Of a stretch of DNA of 64,000 nt, positions 52,995 through 61,361 are shown one piece after another. The DNA lies in contig OZ038383.1 in NCBI GenBank assembly GCA_964036045.1, forward strand, positions 115,840,431-115,904,430, in the 5' to 3' direction. Every line of letters begins with the position of its first letter. The stretch's first letter is position 1. A model generated the notes under the pieces. The model ran no database searches, was not told the DNA's origin, and was given only the letters and a program-made list of their open reading frames with translations. Source of the stretch: Eutreptiella sp. 'Long Island Sound 2002' (lineage: Eukaryota > Euglenozoa > Euglenophyceae > Eutreptiales > Eutreptiaceae). Made by a program: the position numbers and the translations under genes.

Positions 52995-53287
52995 GGGCTG
53001 CCCAGGGAGCAGAGGAGGAAGGGGTATGGCGGCGACCCCCCACTGACGGGAGCGTCCTCCGGGGCGCCGGGTAACCCGTCCCGTAAGGGCCCAGCACCGC
53101 CCCGGCGGCTGCACGGACGGGCGAGCTGGGAAGTGACTTAGTCATGACCAGCTCGTCCCTCTGTTCCGCCGTGCACCACAGGCGGGGGGCATTCAGCCCG
53201 GGGGGAGGGCGCAGAACTCTGAGATCGGCCCTTCCCCCTAGCCCCTCGACCTCTGTACATAGGCTCATGGACAGTAAAAGCGCAATA
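52995..53287 (+). mobile_element. 5'-truncated copy (293 bp) of the subtelomeric site-specific element
   Basis: This insert interrupts a ~190-bp monomer and is flanked by an approximately 152-bp duplication. Its 3' end, tggacagtaaaagcgcaata, is the same as that of the long copy ending at 61361. It contains the last ~48 codons of that copy's reading frame (ending at the TAG near 53139), with several amino-acid differences, followed by a 3' untranslated tail almost identical to the long copy. 5' truncation, a constant 3' end and a variable-length target duplication point to target-primed reverse transcription, as known for non-LTR retrotransposons. There is no poly(A) tail. Confidence 0.8.
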
Positions 53288-53658
53288 CCGTATGTACATG
53301 ATTTTCACCCTATTTGGGTATAAGGTCCGGGGGATTGGGGGGGCTCCCAAGGGATTGGTACACAACATGCTTATGCAGTTTTTCACCCTAGGCTGCTCAA
53401 AAAACGAAGTTTTCGAAACTTGTTTCTTTGATACCGTGATCACCTAAAATGATCATCCAAGGTATGTAAAGCATGTTTTAGGCCGTATTTATGTAGTTTC
53501 CACCCTATTTTGGGTGTGTGTTGCTTGGGGTACATTCTCTACGAGGTGGACTTGCCGAAGGCAATAGACTTTTTGCAAAAAAAATTTGATATTGTGACCA
53601 CGCACAATAATGAAATATGCTATGTAAAGCATGTTTTAGCCCCACTTTGTGTGTTTTT
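53288..53658 (+). repeat. Right target duplication and following monomers, including a diverged type
   Basis: 53288-53438 is the second copy of the 152-bp target duplication. From about 53500 the monomer changes to a diverged type with gttgcttggggtacattc and cgaggtggacttgccgaagg, also seen at about 55255 and 58195. The last 20 bases (53639-53658, gccccactttgtgtgttttt) are the left target duplication of the next insertion. Confidence 0.8.
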
Positions 53659-53743
53659 TAAACACGGGCGCCTGAAATTCGACTCGACCCACCTCCCCGC
53701 CCCTCGACCTCTGTACATAGGCCAGTGGACGCTAAAAGACGAA
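53659..53743 (+). mobile_element. Short, older 3' fragment (about 85 bp) of the same element family
   Basis: The insert ends in cgacctctgtacatagg then ccagtggacgctaaaagacgaa, a diverged form of the 3' end at 53287 and 61361. It is flanked by 20-bp near-repeats, gccccactttgtgtgttttt (53639-53658) and ggcccacttggtgtgttttt (53744-53763), with two mismatches. The 3' junction falls at the same monomer position as in the other copies. Heavy 5' truncation and the mismatches suggest an old insertion. Confidence 0.7.
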
Positions 53744-53854
53744 GGCCCACTTGGTGTGTTTTTCAGCCTATTAGGGTGTGGGGGGGGGGGCTACCAAGGG
53801 GGCCAGGGCACAACCTGCTTAGGCAGTTTTCCACCCTCGGTAGCTCAAAAATGG
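53744..53854 (+). repeat. Partial ~190-bp monomer
   Basis: This starts with the right target duplication of the short element and runs through a G-run (about 53779-53790) to tagctcaaaaatgg. It stops there, at the same monomer position where the D block begins at 55623 and 61473. Confidence 0.75.
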
Positions 53855-54520
53855 AAATCACCTCGCAGAGGTTGTTAGATCAAAGCCAGGCAGGCGTATA
53901 TATGGGGAAAACGCCACATACCCCCCATTTTTGGCCTTTTTGGGCCTATTTGTGTGCCCTACCCCAAGGGGTTGAATTGTTAGTTTAACTCCTTGTAAAA
54001 TCATTATTTTGTCCAATAAACGCATCCCCCAATGAGTTTTTGGTCCGGACCCCCCCAGACGCCCCCCACTTGAAACCCACTTTTTTCAGCTTTTCAGGGA
54101 GGGGTGGGGTGGGGGGGGGGGGGGGGGGGGGGGCGGGGGGGGGGGTCAAAAATGTCGAAAAAAACGACCCCCCTTTTTTTGGGTCGAAAATCATGAATCG
54201 TTTGGTTTTTTTTTCGATTTTGAGCCGAAAAAGTGTTTCCGGGTCCCGACTCCATAGGGTTTGTATGGGGCGGAGTGGGACGAGCGCTGATGTAGTTTAT
54301 GCACTTTTCAGCCATTTTTGCTATGTTGGTGGTTTTGGCGACCTCGGTGACCCCGTGGTATCCACTTTGAGGGGTGCGAGTGGGGATGTTGTGACAGTAT
54401 ATGCCTACTAGGATATCTAAGGACGATTTTTGCGGTCTGTAGCTGTGCCGAGGGCCGGTCAAATTCCCGTGCCAACGACATAGAATGGCTGTTTCCACCA
54501 GTAATGGCCCAGTGAATGGC
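53855..54520 (+). repeat. Truncated B-C block (type II)
   Basis: This begins inside part B at aaatcacctcgcagagg and continues to the end of part C at gaatggc, lacking parts D and A. It carries the type II C ending (gtcaaattcccgtgcc and atggctgtttccacc) shared with 57190-57260 but not with 52105-52170 or 63030-63100. The G-tract region contains 23 G (54111-54133), one C, then 11 G (54135-54145). It is flanked by the same 46-bp monomer segment on both sides (53809-53854 and 54526-54571), suggesting insertion into the monomer or block exchange in register. Confidence 0.8.
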
Positions 54521-55408
54521 CGGTACACAACCAGCTCATGCAGTTTTTCACCGTGGACAACTCAAAAATCGAAGTTTTCGAAACTTTTTGATATTGTGAC
54601 CACCTAAAATGACCATCCAAGGTATGTAAAGCATGTTTTAGGCTGCAGTTACGTGTTTTTCACCCTATTTGGGTATTGGGTGGTGGGGGGGGGGACTCCC
54701 AAGGGATTGGTACACAACCTGCTGATGCAGTTTTTCACTCTGGACAGCTCAAAAATCGAAGTTTTCGAAACTTGTTTTTCTGATACCGTGATCACCTAAA
54801 ATGACCATCCAAGCTATGTAAAGCATGTTTTAGGCTGCAGTTACGTGTTTTATCACCCTATTTGGGTATTGGGTAGGGGGGGGGGGGTCTCCCAAGGGAT
54901 TGGTACACAACCTGCTCATGTAGTTTTTCACTCGGGACAGCTCAGAAATCGAAGTTTTCGAAACTTGTTTTTTTGATATTGTGACCACCTAAAATGACCA
55001 TACAAGGTATGAAAAGCATGCTTTAGGCCGTATTTACGTGTTTTTCACTCTATTTGGGTATTACCTCCGAGGGGCGGGGGGGGGGGGGGGTTCCCAAGGG
55101 ATTGTACACAACCGGCAGTTTTTCACCCTAGGTAGCTCAAAACGCGAAGTTTTGGAAACTTATTTTTCTGATACCGTGATCACCTAAAATGACCCTCCAA
55201 GCTATGTAAAGCATTTTTTAGGCCGTATTTATGTCGTTTTTTCCCCATTTTGTGTGTGCGTTGCTTGGAGTAGCTTCTCTGCGAGGTGGGCTTGCCAAAG
55301 GCAATAGAATTTCCTAAACTGATTTTTTTGATATTTTGACCATCCAAAATCATCAAATATCCGATGTACAGCATGTATAGCATTTAGCCCCTCTTTATGT
55401 GTTTTTCA
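54521..55408 (+). repeat. ~190-bp satellite monomers (four plus one diverged)
   Basis: The gctcaaaaatcgaag mark or its variants occur near 54561, 54747, 54940 and 55135. Each monomer has a G-run before ctcccaaggg and the aagttttcgaaactt palindrome (gttttggaaactt in the last). From about 55225 the sequence is the diverged type with ttgcttggagtagc. The final 22 bp (55387-55408) form the left target duplication of the next insertion. Confidence 0.82.
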
Positions 55409-55511
55409 TGCGGGGGTTTGTGGGGGAGGACACAGGCGCCTGAACTCGACTTGGCCCACCTCCCCACCCCTCGACCTCTGTACATATTCCAGTGGACGCT
55501 AAAAGATGAAT
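55409..55511 (+). mobile_element. 103-bp 3' fragment of the site-specific element
   Basis: The insert runs from tgcgggggtttgtggggg to ctaaaagatgaat and shares cccctcgacctctgtacata with the ends at 53287 and 61361. It is flanked by a target duplication of about 20-22 bp, 55387-55408 on the left and gccctctttatgtgttttca (55512-55531) on the right. The same insert, duplicated with the block, is at 58345-58447. Confidence 0.75.
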
Positions 55512-55622
55512 GCCCTCTTTATGTGTTTTCACCCTATTTGGGTGTTGGGGCGGGGGGGCTCCCAAGGGGGCTTGGGCACAACCTGCTCATGCAGTTTTCC
55601 AGCCTCAGCAGCTCAAAAATGG
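55512..55622 (+). repeat. Partial ~190-bp monomer; empty-site counterpart of the long insertion
   Basis: Here gccctctttatgtgttttca continues directly into ccctatttgggtg. At 58448 the same 20 bp are instead followed by the 2.9-kb element. This is therefore the unoccupied version of that target. The monomer stops at gctcaaaaatgg. Confidence 0.85.
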
Positions 55623-57260
55623 TCCTCCCTGTCCCCTCTTCGAGGTGCCTTGCCGGAGGCAACAGAATGTTTGGCCCTGATTAGGGGTGCAGTGCACCTG
55701 CCAACAACAGTTGAACGATTTTCGCCAGCTGGTTACCTTGTGATTGGCATGGCACTATTTGTGCCTTGGGTTGCACCTCATTTTGTTTGGCTCTCACTTG
55801 GGTCCCCCATGGTAACCCTCCTGTGAGGTCCCACAAATGGTGCCATGCTGAGTTCAGGCTATCGCACCATACGGAATCCACACGCCCTGTCACGCACAAG
55901 GCGCACTGGGCAGGGGGTTGGTGCGCAGCCCGAGGGCATGTGCCAGAAATCCTCACACAAATATCCGGAGCATTCCACCTTGTTGTCCAGAACAGCTGCG
56001 CTGCGGGTGGCCTACAAGTGACATTGCCCCCCCCACCCCACCCCCATCCCACGCAGCCTTGATGGCACACACACCCCACACACACCACATACCATCATTT
56101 TTGGGCCCATTCATGTGCCATAGCCCATGAAGGTAATAAACTCACAGAGGTAGTGAAATCACAACCAGGGGGACCGGCATACATGGGAAACACGTTTCAT
56201 GAATTGTAGCAAAGGGATTACATTTGGGTTTCAACCCCTTATGGAATCCGTATTTTCTGAGGGGAAAAATATCCCCCAACAATTTTCTGTTGGGAACCCC
56301 TGAGATCCCCTCACCTAAAAACTCCATTTTTTTTTAGGTTGGATGCAAGCGGCAGGGAGACAGAGCTAGGTTGGCATACTATGGCCCCTATGCATCACTC
56401 ACCACCTTGATCCCATTCAATTTTTTCCTTCTATACGGACGCCCTAACAAACGACTGTTGCCAGCATGGGCTGGCTGCAAAAGTGCATCCTATGTGGCTG
56501 CTGGGAATGTGGGGAGGGGCCGGAGGGGGGGGGGGGTCCGGCAAGTCACATTGAAAAACGCCCCTTTTCCAGCCCGAAGCACACCAATGATCAGCCTGGG
56601 TGCGAAGCACAAATCACCTCGCAGAGGTTGTTAGATCAAAGCCAGGCAGGGGTATATATGGGGAAAACGCCACATACCCCCCATTTTGGGCCTTTTTGGG
56701 CCTATTCGCGTACCCTACCCCAAGGGGTTGAATTGTTAGTTTAACCCCTTGTAAAATCATTATTTTGTCCAATAAATGCATCCCCCAATGAGTTTTTGGT
56801 CCGGACCCCCCCAGACGCCCCCCACTTGAAACCCACTTTTTTGAGGTTTTGAGGGAGGGGGGGGTGGGGGCGGGGGGGGGGGTCAAAAATGTCGAAAAAA
56901 ACGACCCCCCCTTTTTTTGGGTCGAAAATCATGAATCGTTTGGTTTTTTTTTTCGATTTTGAGCCGAAAAAGTGTTTCCGGGTCCCGACTCCATAGGGTT
57001 TGTATGGGGCGGAGTGGGACGAGCGCTGATGCAGTTTATGCACTTTTCAGCCATTTTTGCTATGTTGGTGGTTTTGGCGACCTCGGTGACCCCGTGGTAT
57101 CCACTTTGAGGGGTGCGAGTGGGGATGTTGTGACAGTATATGCCTACTAGGATATCTAAGGACGATTTTTGCGGTCTGTAGCTGTGCCGAGGGCCGGTCA
57201 AATTCCCGTGCCAACGACATAGAATGGCTGTTTCCACCAGTAATGGCCCAGTGAATTGGC
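55623..57260 (+). repeat. D-A-B-C block, complete copy
   Basis: Part D (55623-56093) is found again at 61473-61945 and ends in a CA-rich tract (acacacaccccacacac). Parts A and B follow as in copy 1. Part C begins with a G-rich tract (about 56855-56882). The copy is mosaic: it follows the type I sequence of 51012-52170 through B but ends with the type II form shared with 54440-54520. It is flanked on each side by the same 46-bp monomer segment (55577-55622 and 57266-57311, roughly 80% alike). Open frames of up to 135 codons exist in D on both strands, but no recognisable protein or domain is seen. Confidence 0.85.
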
Positions 57261-58344
57261 CGGTACACAACCAGCTCATGCAGTTTTTCACCGTGGACAA
57301 CTCAAAAATCGAAGTTTTCGAAACTTTTTGAGATTGTGACCACACAATATGACCATCCAAGGTATGTAAAGCATGTTTTAGGCTGCAGTTACGTGTTTTT
57401 CACCCTATTTGGGTATTGGGTATTGGGGGGGGGGGGGACTCCCAAGGGATTGGTACACAACCTGCTGATGCAGCTTTTCACTCTGGACAGCTCAAAAATC
57501 GAAGGTTTCGAAACTTGTTTTTCTGATACCGTGATCACCTAAAATGACCATCCAAGCTATGTAAAGCATGTTTTAGGCTGCAGTTACGTGTTTTATCACC
57601 CTATTTGGGTATTGGGTGGGGGGGGGGGTGGACTCCCAAGGGATTGGTACACAACCTGCTTATGCAGTTTTTCACTCTGGACAGCTCAAAAATCGAAGTT
57701 TCGAAAAATGTTTTTCTGATACCGTGATCACCTAAAATGACCATACAAGCTATGTAAAGCATGTTTTAGCCCGTATTTCCGCGTTTTTCACCCTATTTGG
57801 GTATTGGGTAGGGGGGGGGGTCTCCCAAGGGATTGGTACACAACCTGCTTATGTAGTTTTTCACTCGGGACAGCTCAGAAATCGAAGTTTTCGAAACTTG
57901 TTTTTTTGATATTGTGACCACCTAAAATGACCATACAAGGTATGAAAAGCATGTTTTAGGCCGTATTTACGTGTTTTTCACTCTATTTGGGTATTACCTC
58001 CGAGGGGCGGGGGGGGGGGGGGGGGGTTCCCAAGGGATTGTACACAACCTGCAGTTTTTCACCCTAGGTAGCTCGAAACGCGAAGTTTTGGAAACTTATT
58101 TTTCTGATACCGTGATCACCTAAAATGACCCTCCAAGCTATGTAAAGCATTTTTTAGGCCGTATTTATGTCGTTTTTTCCCCATTTTGTGTGTGCGTTGC
58201 TTGGAGTAGCTTCTCTGCGAGGTGGACTTGCCAAAGGCTATAGAATTTCCTAAACTGATTTTTTTGATATTTTGACCATCCAAAATCATCAAATATCCGA
58301 TGTACAGCATGTACAGCATTTAGCCCCTCTTTATGTGTTTTTCA
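57261..58344 (+). repeat. ~190-bp satellite monomers (five plus one diverged)
   Basis: Monomer marks lie near 57301, 57490, 57686, 57877 and 58072. G-runs interrupt each monomer, for example at about 57425-57437 and 58010-58026. Compared with 54521-55408 there is one extra monomer, carrying gtttcgaaaaatgtttttctg, which also occurs at about 63500. The last 22 bp (58323-58344) are the left target duplication of the 103-bp insertion. Confidence 0.82.
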
Positions 58345-58447
58345 TGCGGGGGCTTGTGGGGGAGGACACAGGCGCCTGAACTCGACTTGGCCCACCTCCC
58401 CACCCCTCGACCTCTGTACATATTCCAGTGGACGCTAAAAGATGAAT
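58345..58447 (+). mobile_element. 103-bp 3' fragment of the element (duplicate of 55409-55511)
   Basis: This is nearly identical to 55409-55511 (ggggcttgtgg instead of ggggtttgtgg), including both junctions, so it arose by duplication of the block and not by a separate insertion. The long element then inserted 20 bp downstream of its end. Confidence 0.78.
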
Positions 58448-58467
58448 GCCCTCTTTATGTGTTTTCA
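58448..58467 (+). repeat. Left 20-bp target-site duplication of the long element
   Basis: gccctctttatgtgttttca is repeated exactly at 61362-61381 and occurs once, uninterrupted, at 55512-55531. Confidence 0.92.
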
Positions 58468-58521
58468 GGCTTCTTGTTGTGAGCCTGCTCGAGGCGAAGC
58501 TGCACTAGCTGAGCCGCAACC

Positions 58522-61215
58522 ATGTTTCTGTCGAGGGGGGCCTCCCAGGCTGCGGGGAGGGCTCCCCTTGGCGCTCTTGCTCCCCGGGAGCTATCCGAGA
58601 GGCACTGGCCCTCTCTGCCGCTAGCGGCGATGGCCGCGCCTGCCGCCCCGCCCTCACGCCGAGGCCGACAGCGCCGGAGCGAAGACCGGAGGAGACCGCT
58701 AGCGGGGGGCACAACGCGTCCCCTCGCAGCAGCGGTCGCAACAGCCATCGCGGCGACGGCTGTGGCGGCGAGCTCGTCGTCGACGCGTCCAGATTCGGGC
58801 GCAAGCGTGGCGCCGAGCGCGGCCCAGGTGGCGGCATGGGCAGCGGCAGCGGCAGTGGCGCCGGCGGCTCTGCCTGCCCGCGGCGCCTTTTACGAGTACG
58901 TTGACTTCTACGCCGAGGACAACGAGGTATGCCCGTTTTGCTGTGGGCAGCTGGGCAGCTGCTACTGCCACGCGGAGCCTCTCGAGGAGGACATTACCGT
59001 GGGGCAGTTTCTGGAGCGGTACGTTACCGCTCCTGCAGTGCAGGCCGCCTCTGTGGCTGCCGTGGCCGCGGGTGTTGTCGCTGCCGGTGCCTTGGGCAGC
59101 CATCAGGGGGCCTCAGACACGCCGGGGGCAGGAGGGGGTGCGTCCCCCAGCGCCCTAGCCCCACGAACTCTGCCTGGCGCGGGGTCATGGGCTGACCTCA
59201 TGGACGCCGACGACGCGGCAGCAGAGAAGGCCTCTGGGGGCTTCAGCCCCCCAATCAGTGGCGCTCTCGGGGCACCTGGGGCTGGTGGGGGTGCGTCCCC
59301 CAGCGCCTGGAGTGCCCCTCGCATAGTTCATGGCAGCCAACAGGCTGCAGGTGGCGCCGATGGTGGCGCGCTCGGGTCACCTGGGGCTGGTGGGGATGCA
59401 TCCCCCAGTGCCCGGAGCACCCTCCGCACAGCTCCTGGCAGCCGCCGGGCTGCAGGTGGCGCCGCTGGTGGCGCTCTAGGGGCATCTGGGGCTGGTGGGG
59501 CTGCATCCCCCAGCGCCCAGAGCGCCCCTCGCACAGTTCCTGGCAGCCACCAGGCTGCAGGTGGTGCCGCTTGTGGCGCTCTCGGGGCTGCATCCCCCAG
59601 CAGTCTAACCCCCTGCTCTGGCCCTAGCTTCCCACCCGCGCCCCGCTTGGGCGCCATCCATAAATCCAAGTGTGGCCTTCCCCCTGACCCGCCCCTAACC
59701 CTACAGGTGACGCCCAGCTCTGGCGCCAGCGCTGGCAGTGCCAGATTCCAGGGCAGAGGCGGCAACAGTGAGGCTGCCCCTGTGCCGCCGTGGTCTGGCA
59801 CAGGTGGCAGCACCAGCAGTGACGTCCAGACCCCCAGGTCTGGCGGAAGCGACAGCACCAGCAGTGACGTCCAAGCCACCAGGTCTGGCGGGAGTGGCAA
59901 CACTGGCAGGGACGTCCAGACCACCAGGATTGGCGGTAGCGGCAGCACCAACAGTGACGTCCAGACCGCCAGGTCTGACAGCTGTTGCAGCACCAGCGGT
60001 GGCGTCCAGACCACCAGGTCCGGCGGAAGTAGCAGCGCCAGCAGAGAAGTCCAGGCCAGGTCTGGCAAAGCCAGCGCCACCAGCAATGGTATCCAGACCG
60101 TCGGGTCTGGCGGAAGCGGTGGCACCCACCATACTGCCCAGGCCACCACTCCTGGCGGCCGAGGCAGCACCGAGCAGGAGGTATCCCTGGGGGGGGAGGG
60201 GGTGCAGAAACCAGCAGACCCCACCCACCAGTTTGGGGTACTCCAGGACGAGGAGGGATGCACCCGCAGGTGCATCCAAGAATTGCAAGCTGCAGTGCTG
60301 GAGCTGCTGCTGCATGGTTTCTGGGAGCAGCGGCTGCACTGTACTGCCCCCCCCTCCCCCATCGGTTTATGCGCTAACCCTCCCCCGGGACGCCTGCCCT
60401 GTGCGGCGCCCCGGGGGACAGCTCCTATATGTCGTAGGGAGGGGTGGGGCTCCACCCCCCCCCTCCATTGCCCAGATAACTGCCCCCTGCCCCCCAGGCC
60501 CCAGGGGAACAGGAGGGGGGTAGTGACGACGGCACTACCTTTGCAGCCACCAGTGCTGCCAATGTTGCAAGGCGTGGCCGGTGCGCTGCGTGCGGACCTT
60601 GCTGCCCGCCCAACCAGTGCAGCGCTCAATGGCGGAGCGCTGCCAGAGGACGGGGGCCTTGTGCTGAGGAGGCCCTCAGGACAGCCTCCTTGCCCCTCCC
60701 CTAACCTGACCCAGGGGCAGGGAAGGGCAGAGTGCTGGGAGGGGGGAGGGCTTGGGTGCCCTGACCCTTCCCCCCCCCCGAAATTGACGGTAGGGGAAGG
60801 TCAAGACCTCCCCCTGCCTGCAGCACGGTGCCCCGACGGAGGGGCGCCCCCAGAGAGACAAGGGGCGATGGGGGACCACAATCACCCCCTCCCCAAGGCG
60901 AGTGCGCGTAGTCTCCCCCTACTCCAAAAGAGGTCGGAGGAGGTGGCGCAGGGCCTCGGCCTGCGGCCGGCCCCGGAGGGGCATGGAGTGATGGGGGAAC
61001 ACGGGGTGGCCGACCCACCCCGGGCAGGGTACAAGGGCGCGCTGCAGGGCCTCGGCCTGTGGCCGGCCCGGGGAGGAGGAGAGAAGCGGCGGGGGGCGGC
61101 CAGCAGCAACCCCCCATTGACGGGCGCGTCCTCCAGGGCGCAGGGTAACCCAGCCCGGAGGGCAAGGGCGCCGCGACGGCGGCTGCACGGGAGGGCGAGC
61201 TCGGAAGTGACTTAG
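58522..61215 (+). CDS. 897-aa low-complexity protein of the inserted element, function unknown
   Basis: I do not recognise this protein. The first ATG has A at -3. An alternative start at 58630 (residue 37, MAAPAAPPSRRG) has G at -3 and +4. The N-terminus is Ala/Arg-rich. Residues about 123-165 form the only compact-looking segment, acidic and aromatic, with CPFCC (137-141) and CYCH (147-150), a possible zinc-binding C-x2-C-x6-C-x-C-H arrangement. Residues about 247-355 are 35-residue repeats (GALGAPGAGGGASPS-type, 105 bp each). Residues about 429-543 are 15-residue repeats (RSGGSGSTSSDVQTT-type, 45 bp each). Residues about 571-607 could form a helix (ELQAAVLELLLHGFWEQ). The rest is Pro/Gly/Arg-rich. 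Both repeat units are multiples of three, which keeps the frame open. It resembles in general character the first ORF of some retrotransposons, but no family is assigned. The stop is TAG at 61213. Confidence 0.6.
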   Translation: MFLSRGASQAAGRAPLGALAPRELSERHWPSLPLAAMAAPAAPPSRRGRQRRSEDRRRPLAGGTTRPLAAAVATAIAATAVAASSSSTRPDSGASVAPSAAQVAAWAAAAAVAPAALPARGAFYEYVDFYAEDNEVCPFCCGQLGSCYCHAEPLEEDITVGQFLERYVTAPAVQAASVAAVAAGVVAAGALGSHQGASDTPGAGGGASPSALAPRTLPGAGSWADLMDADDAAAEKASGGFSPPISGALGAPGAGGGASPSAWSAPRIVHGSQQAAGGADGGALGSPGAGGDASPSARSTLRTAPGSRRAAGGAAGGALGASGAGGAASPSAQSAPRTVPGSHQAAGGAACGALGAASPSSLTPCSGPSFPPAPRLGAIHKSKCGLPPDPPLTLQVTPSSGASAGSARFQGRGGNSEAAPVPPWSGTGGSTSSDVQTPRSGGSDSTSSDVQATRSGGSGNTGRDVQTTRIGGSGSTNSDVQTARSDSCCSTSGGVQTTRSGGSSSASREVQARSGKASATSNGIQTVGSGGSGGTHHTAQATTPGGRGSTEQEVSLGGEGVQKPADPTHQFGVLQDEEGCTRRCIQELQAAVLELLLHGFWEQRLHCTAPPSPIGLCANPPPGRLPCAAPRGTAPICRREGWGSTPPLHCPDNCPLPPRPQGNRRGVVTTALPLQPPVLPMLQGVAGALRADLAARPTSAALNGGALPEDGGLVLRRPSGQPPCPSPNLTQGQGRAECWEGGGLGCPDPSPPPKLTVGEGQDLPLPAARCPDGGAPPERQGAMGDHNHPLPKASARSLPLLQKRSEEVAQGLGLRPAPEGHGVMGEHGVADPPRAGYKGALQGLGLWPARGGGEKRRGAASSNPPLTGASSRAQGNPARRARAPRRRLHGRASSEVT
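59261..59600 (+). repeat. 105-bp minisatellite inside the reading frame
   Basis: The mark gcgctctcggggcacctggg and its variants recur at 59261, 59366, 59471 and 59576, exactly 105 bp (35 codons) apart. Units differ at several bases, and the last is shortened. Confidence 0.9.
59806..60150 (+). repeat. 45-bp minisatellite inside the reading frame
   Basis: The mark gacgtccaga or its variants recurs at 59821, 59866, 59911 and 59956, then in more diverged units to about 60150. This encodes about seven 15-residue repeats. At least one late unit is shortened by a whole number of codons, so the frame is kept. Confidence 0.88.
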
Positions 61216-61361
61216 TCATGACCGCCTCGTCCCTCTGTTCCGCCGTGCACCACAGGCGGGGGGCATTCAGCCCGGGGGGAGGGCGCAGAACTCTGAGATC
61301 GGCCCTTCCCCCCAGCCCCTCGACCTCTGTACATAGGCTCATGGACAGTAAAAGCGCAATA
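61216..61361 (+). other. Conserved 3' tail of the element with potential hairpin
   Basis: This 146-bp tail is nearly identical to the tail at 53140-53287, although the coding sequence just upstream differs far more. It contains ccgcc-gtgcaccaca-ggcgg, a 5-bp stem with a 10-base loop. A structured, conserved 3' end is where non-LTR reverse transcriptases usually bind their RNA, so that role is plausible here. An ATG at 61218 opens a frame that runs off the element end into the target. Confidence 0.6.

Larger units (their letters stand above)
58468..61361 (+). mobile_element. Long copy (2,894 bp) of a subtelomeric site-specific element, probably non-LTR-like
   Basis: The boundaries are set by an exact 20-bp target duplication and by comparison with the empty site at 55512-55531. 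The element has a 54-bp leader, one long reading frame (58522-61215) and a 146-bp tail ending in ggacagtaaaagcgcaata. It is very rich in G+C and CpG, unlike the flanking satellite. It has no terminal repeats, no inverted repeats and no poly(A). No reverse transcriptase or endonuclease is encoded, so this copy would depend on proteins from elsewhere, or is an internally deleted derivative, or the first-ORF portion of a longer element. Whether 58468 is the true 5' end is unknown. Confidence 0.8.

Noticed and set aside
55681-56088. 135-codon antisense frame and ~100-codon sense frames in part D, repeated at 61531-61938
   Set aside because: They are the same in both copies only because the block was duplicated. 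Composition is arbitrary, with no recognisable domain, and frames on both strands are open at once.
58455-58470. Splice-acceptor-like tgtgttttcag/gc at the left edge of the long element
   Set aside because: The AG is created by the join of target ...ttttca and element g. It coincides exactly with the insertion boundary, so it is explained by integration; no upstream exon is visible.
59328-60629. 433-codon antisense frame opposite the element ORF
   Set aside because: It overlaps the GC-rich repeats of the sense frame, whose units are multiples of three and keep all phases open. The sense frame has a start after the leader and a stop before the conserved tail; the antisense frame fits no element boundary.
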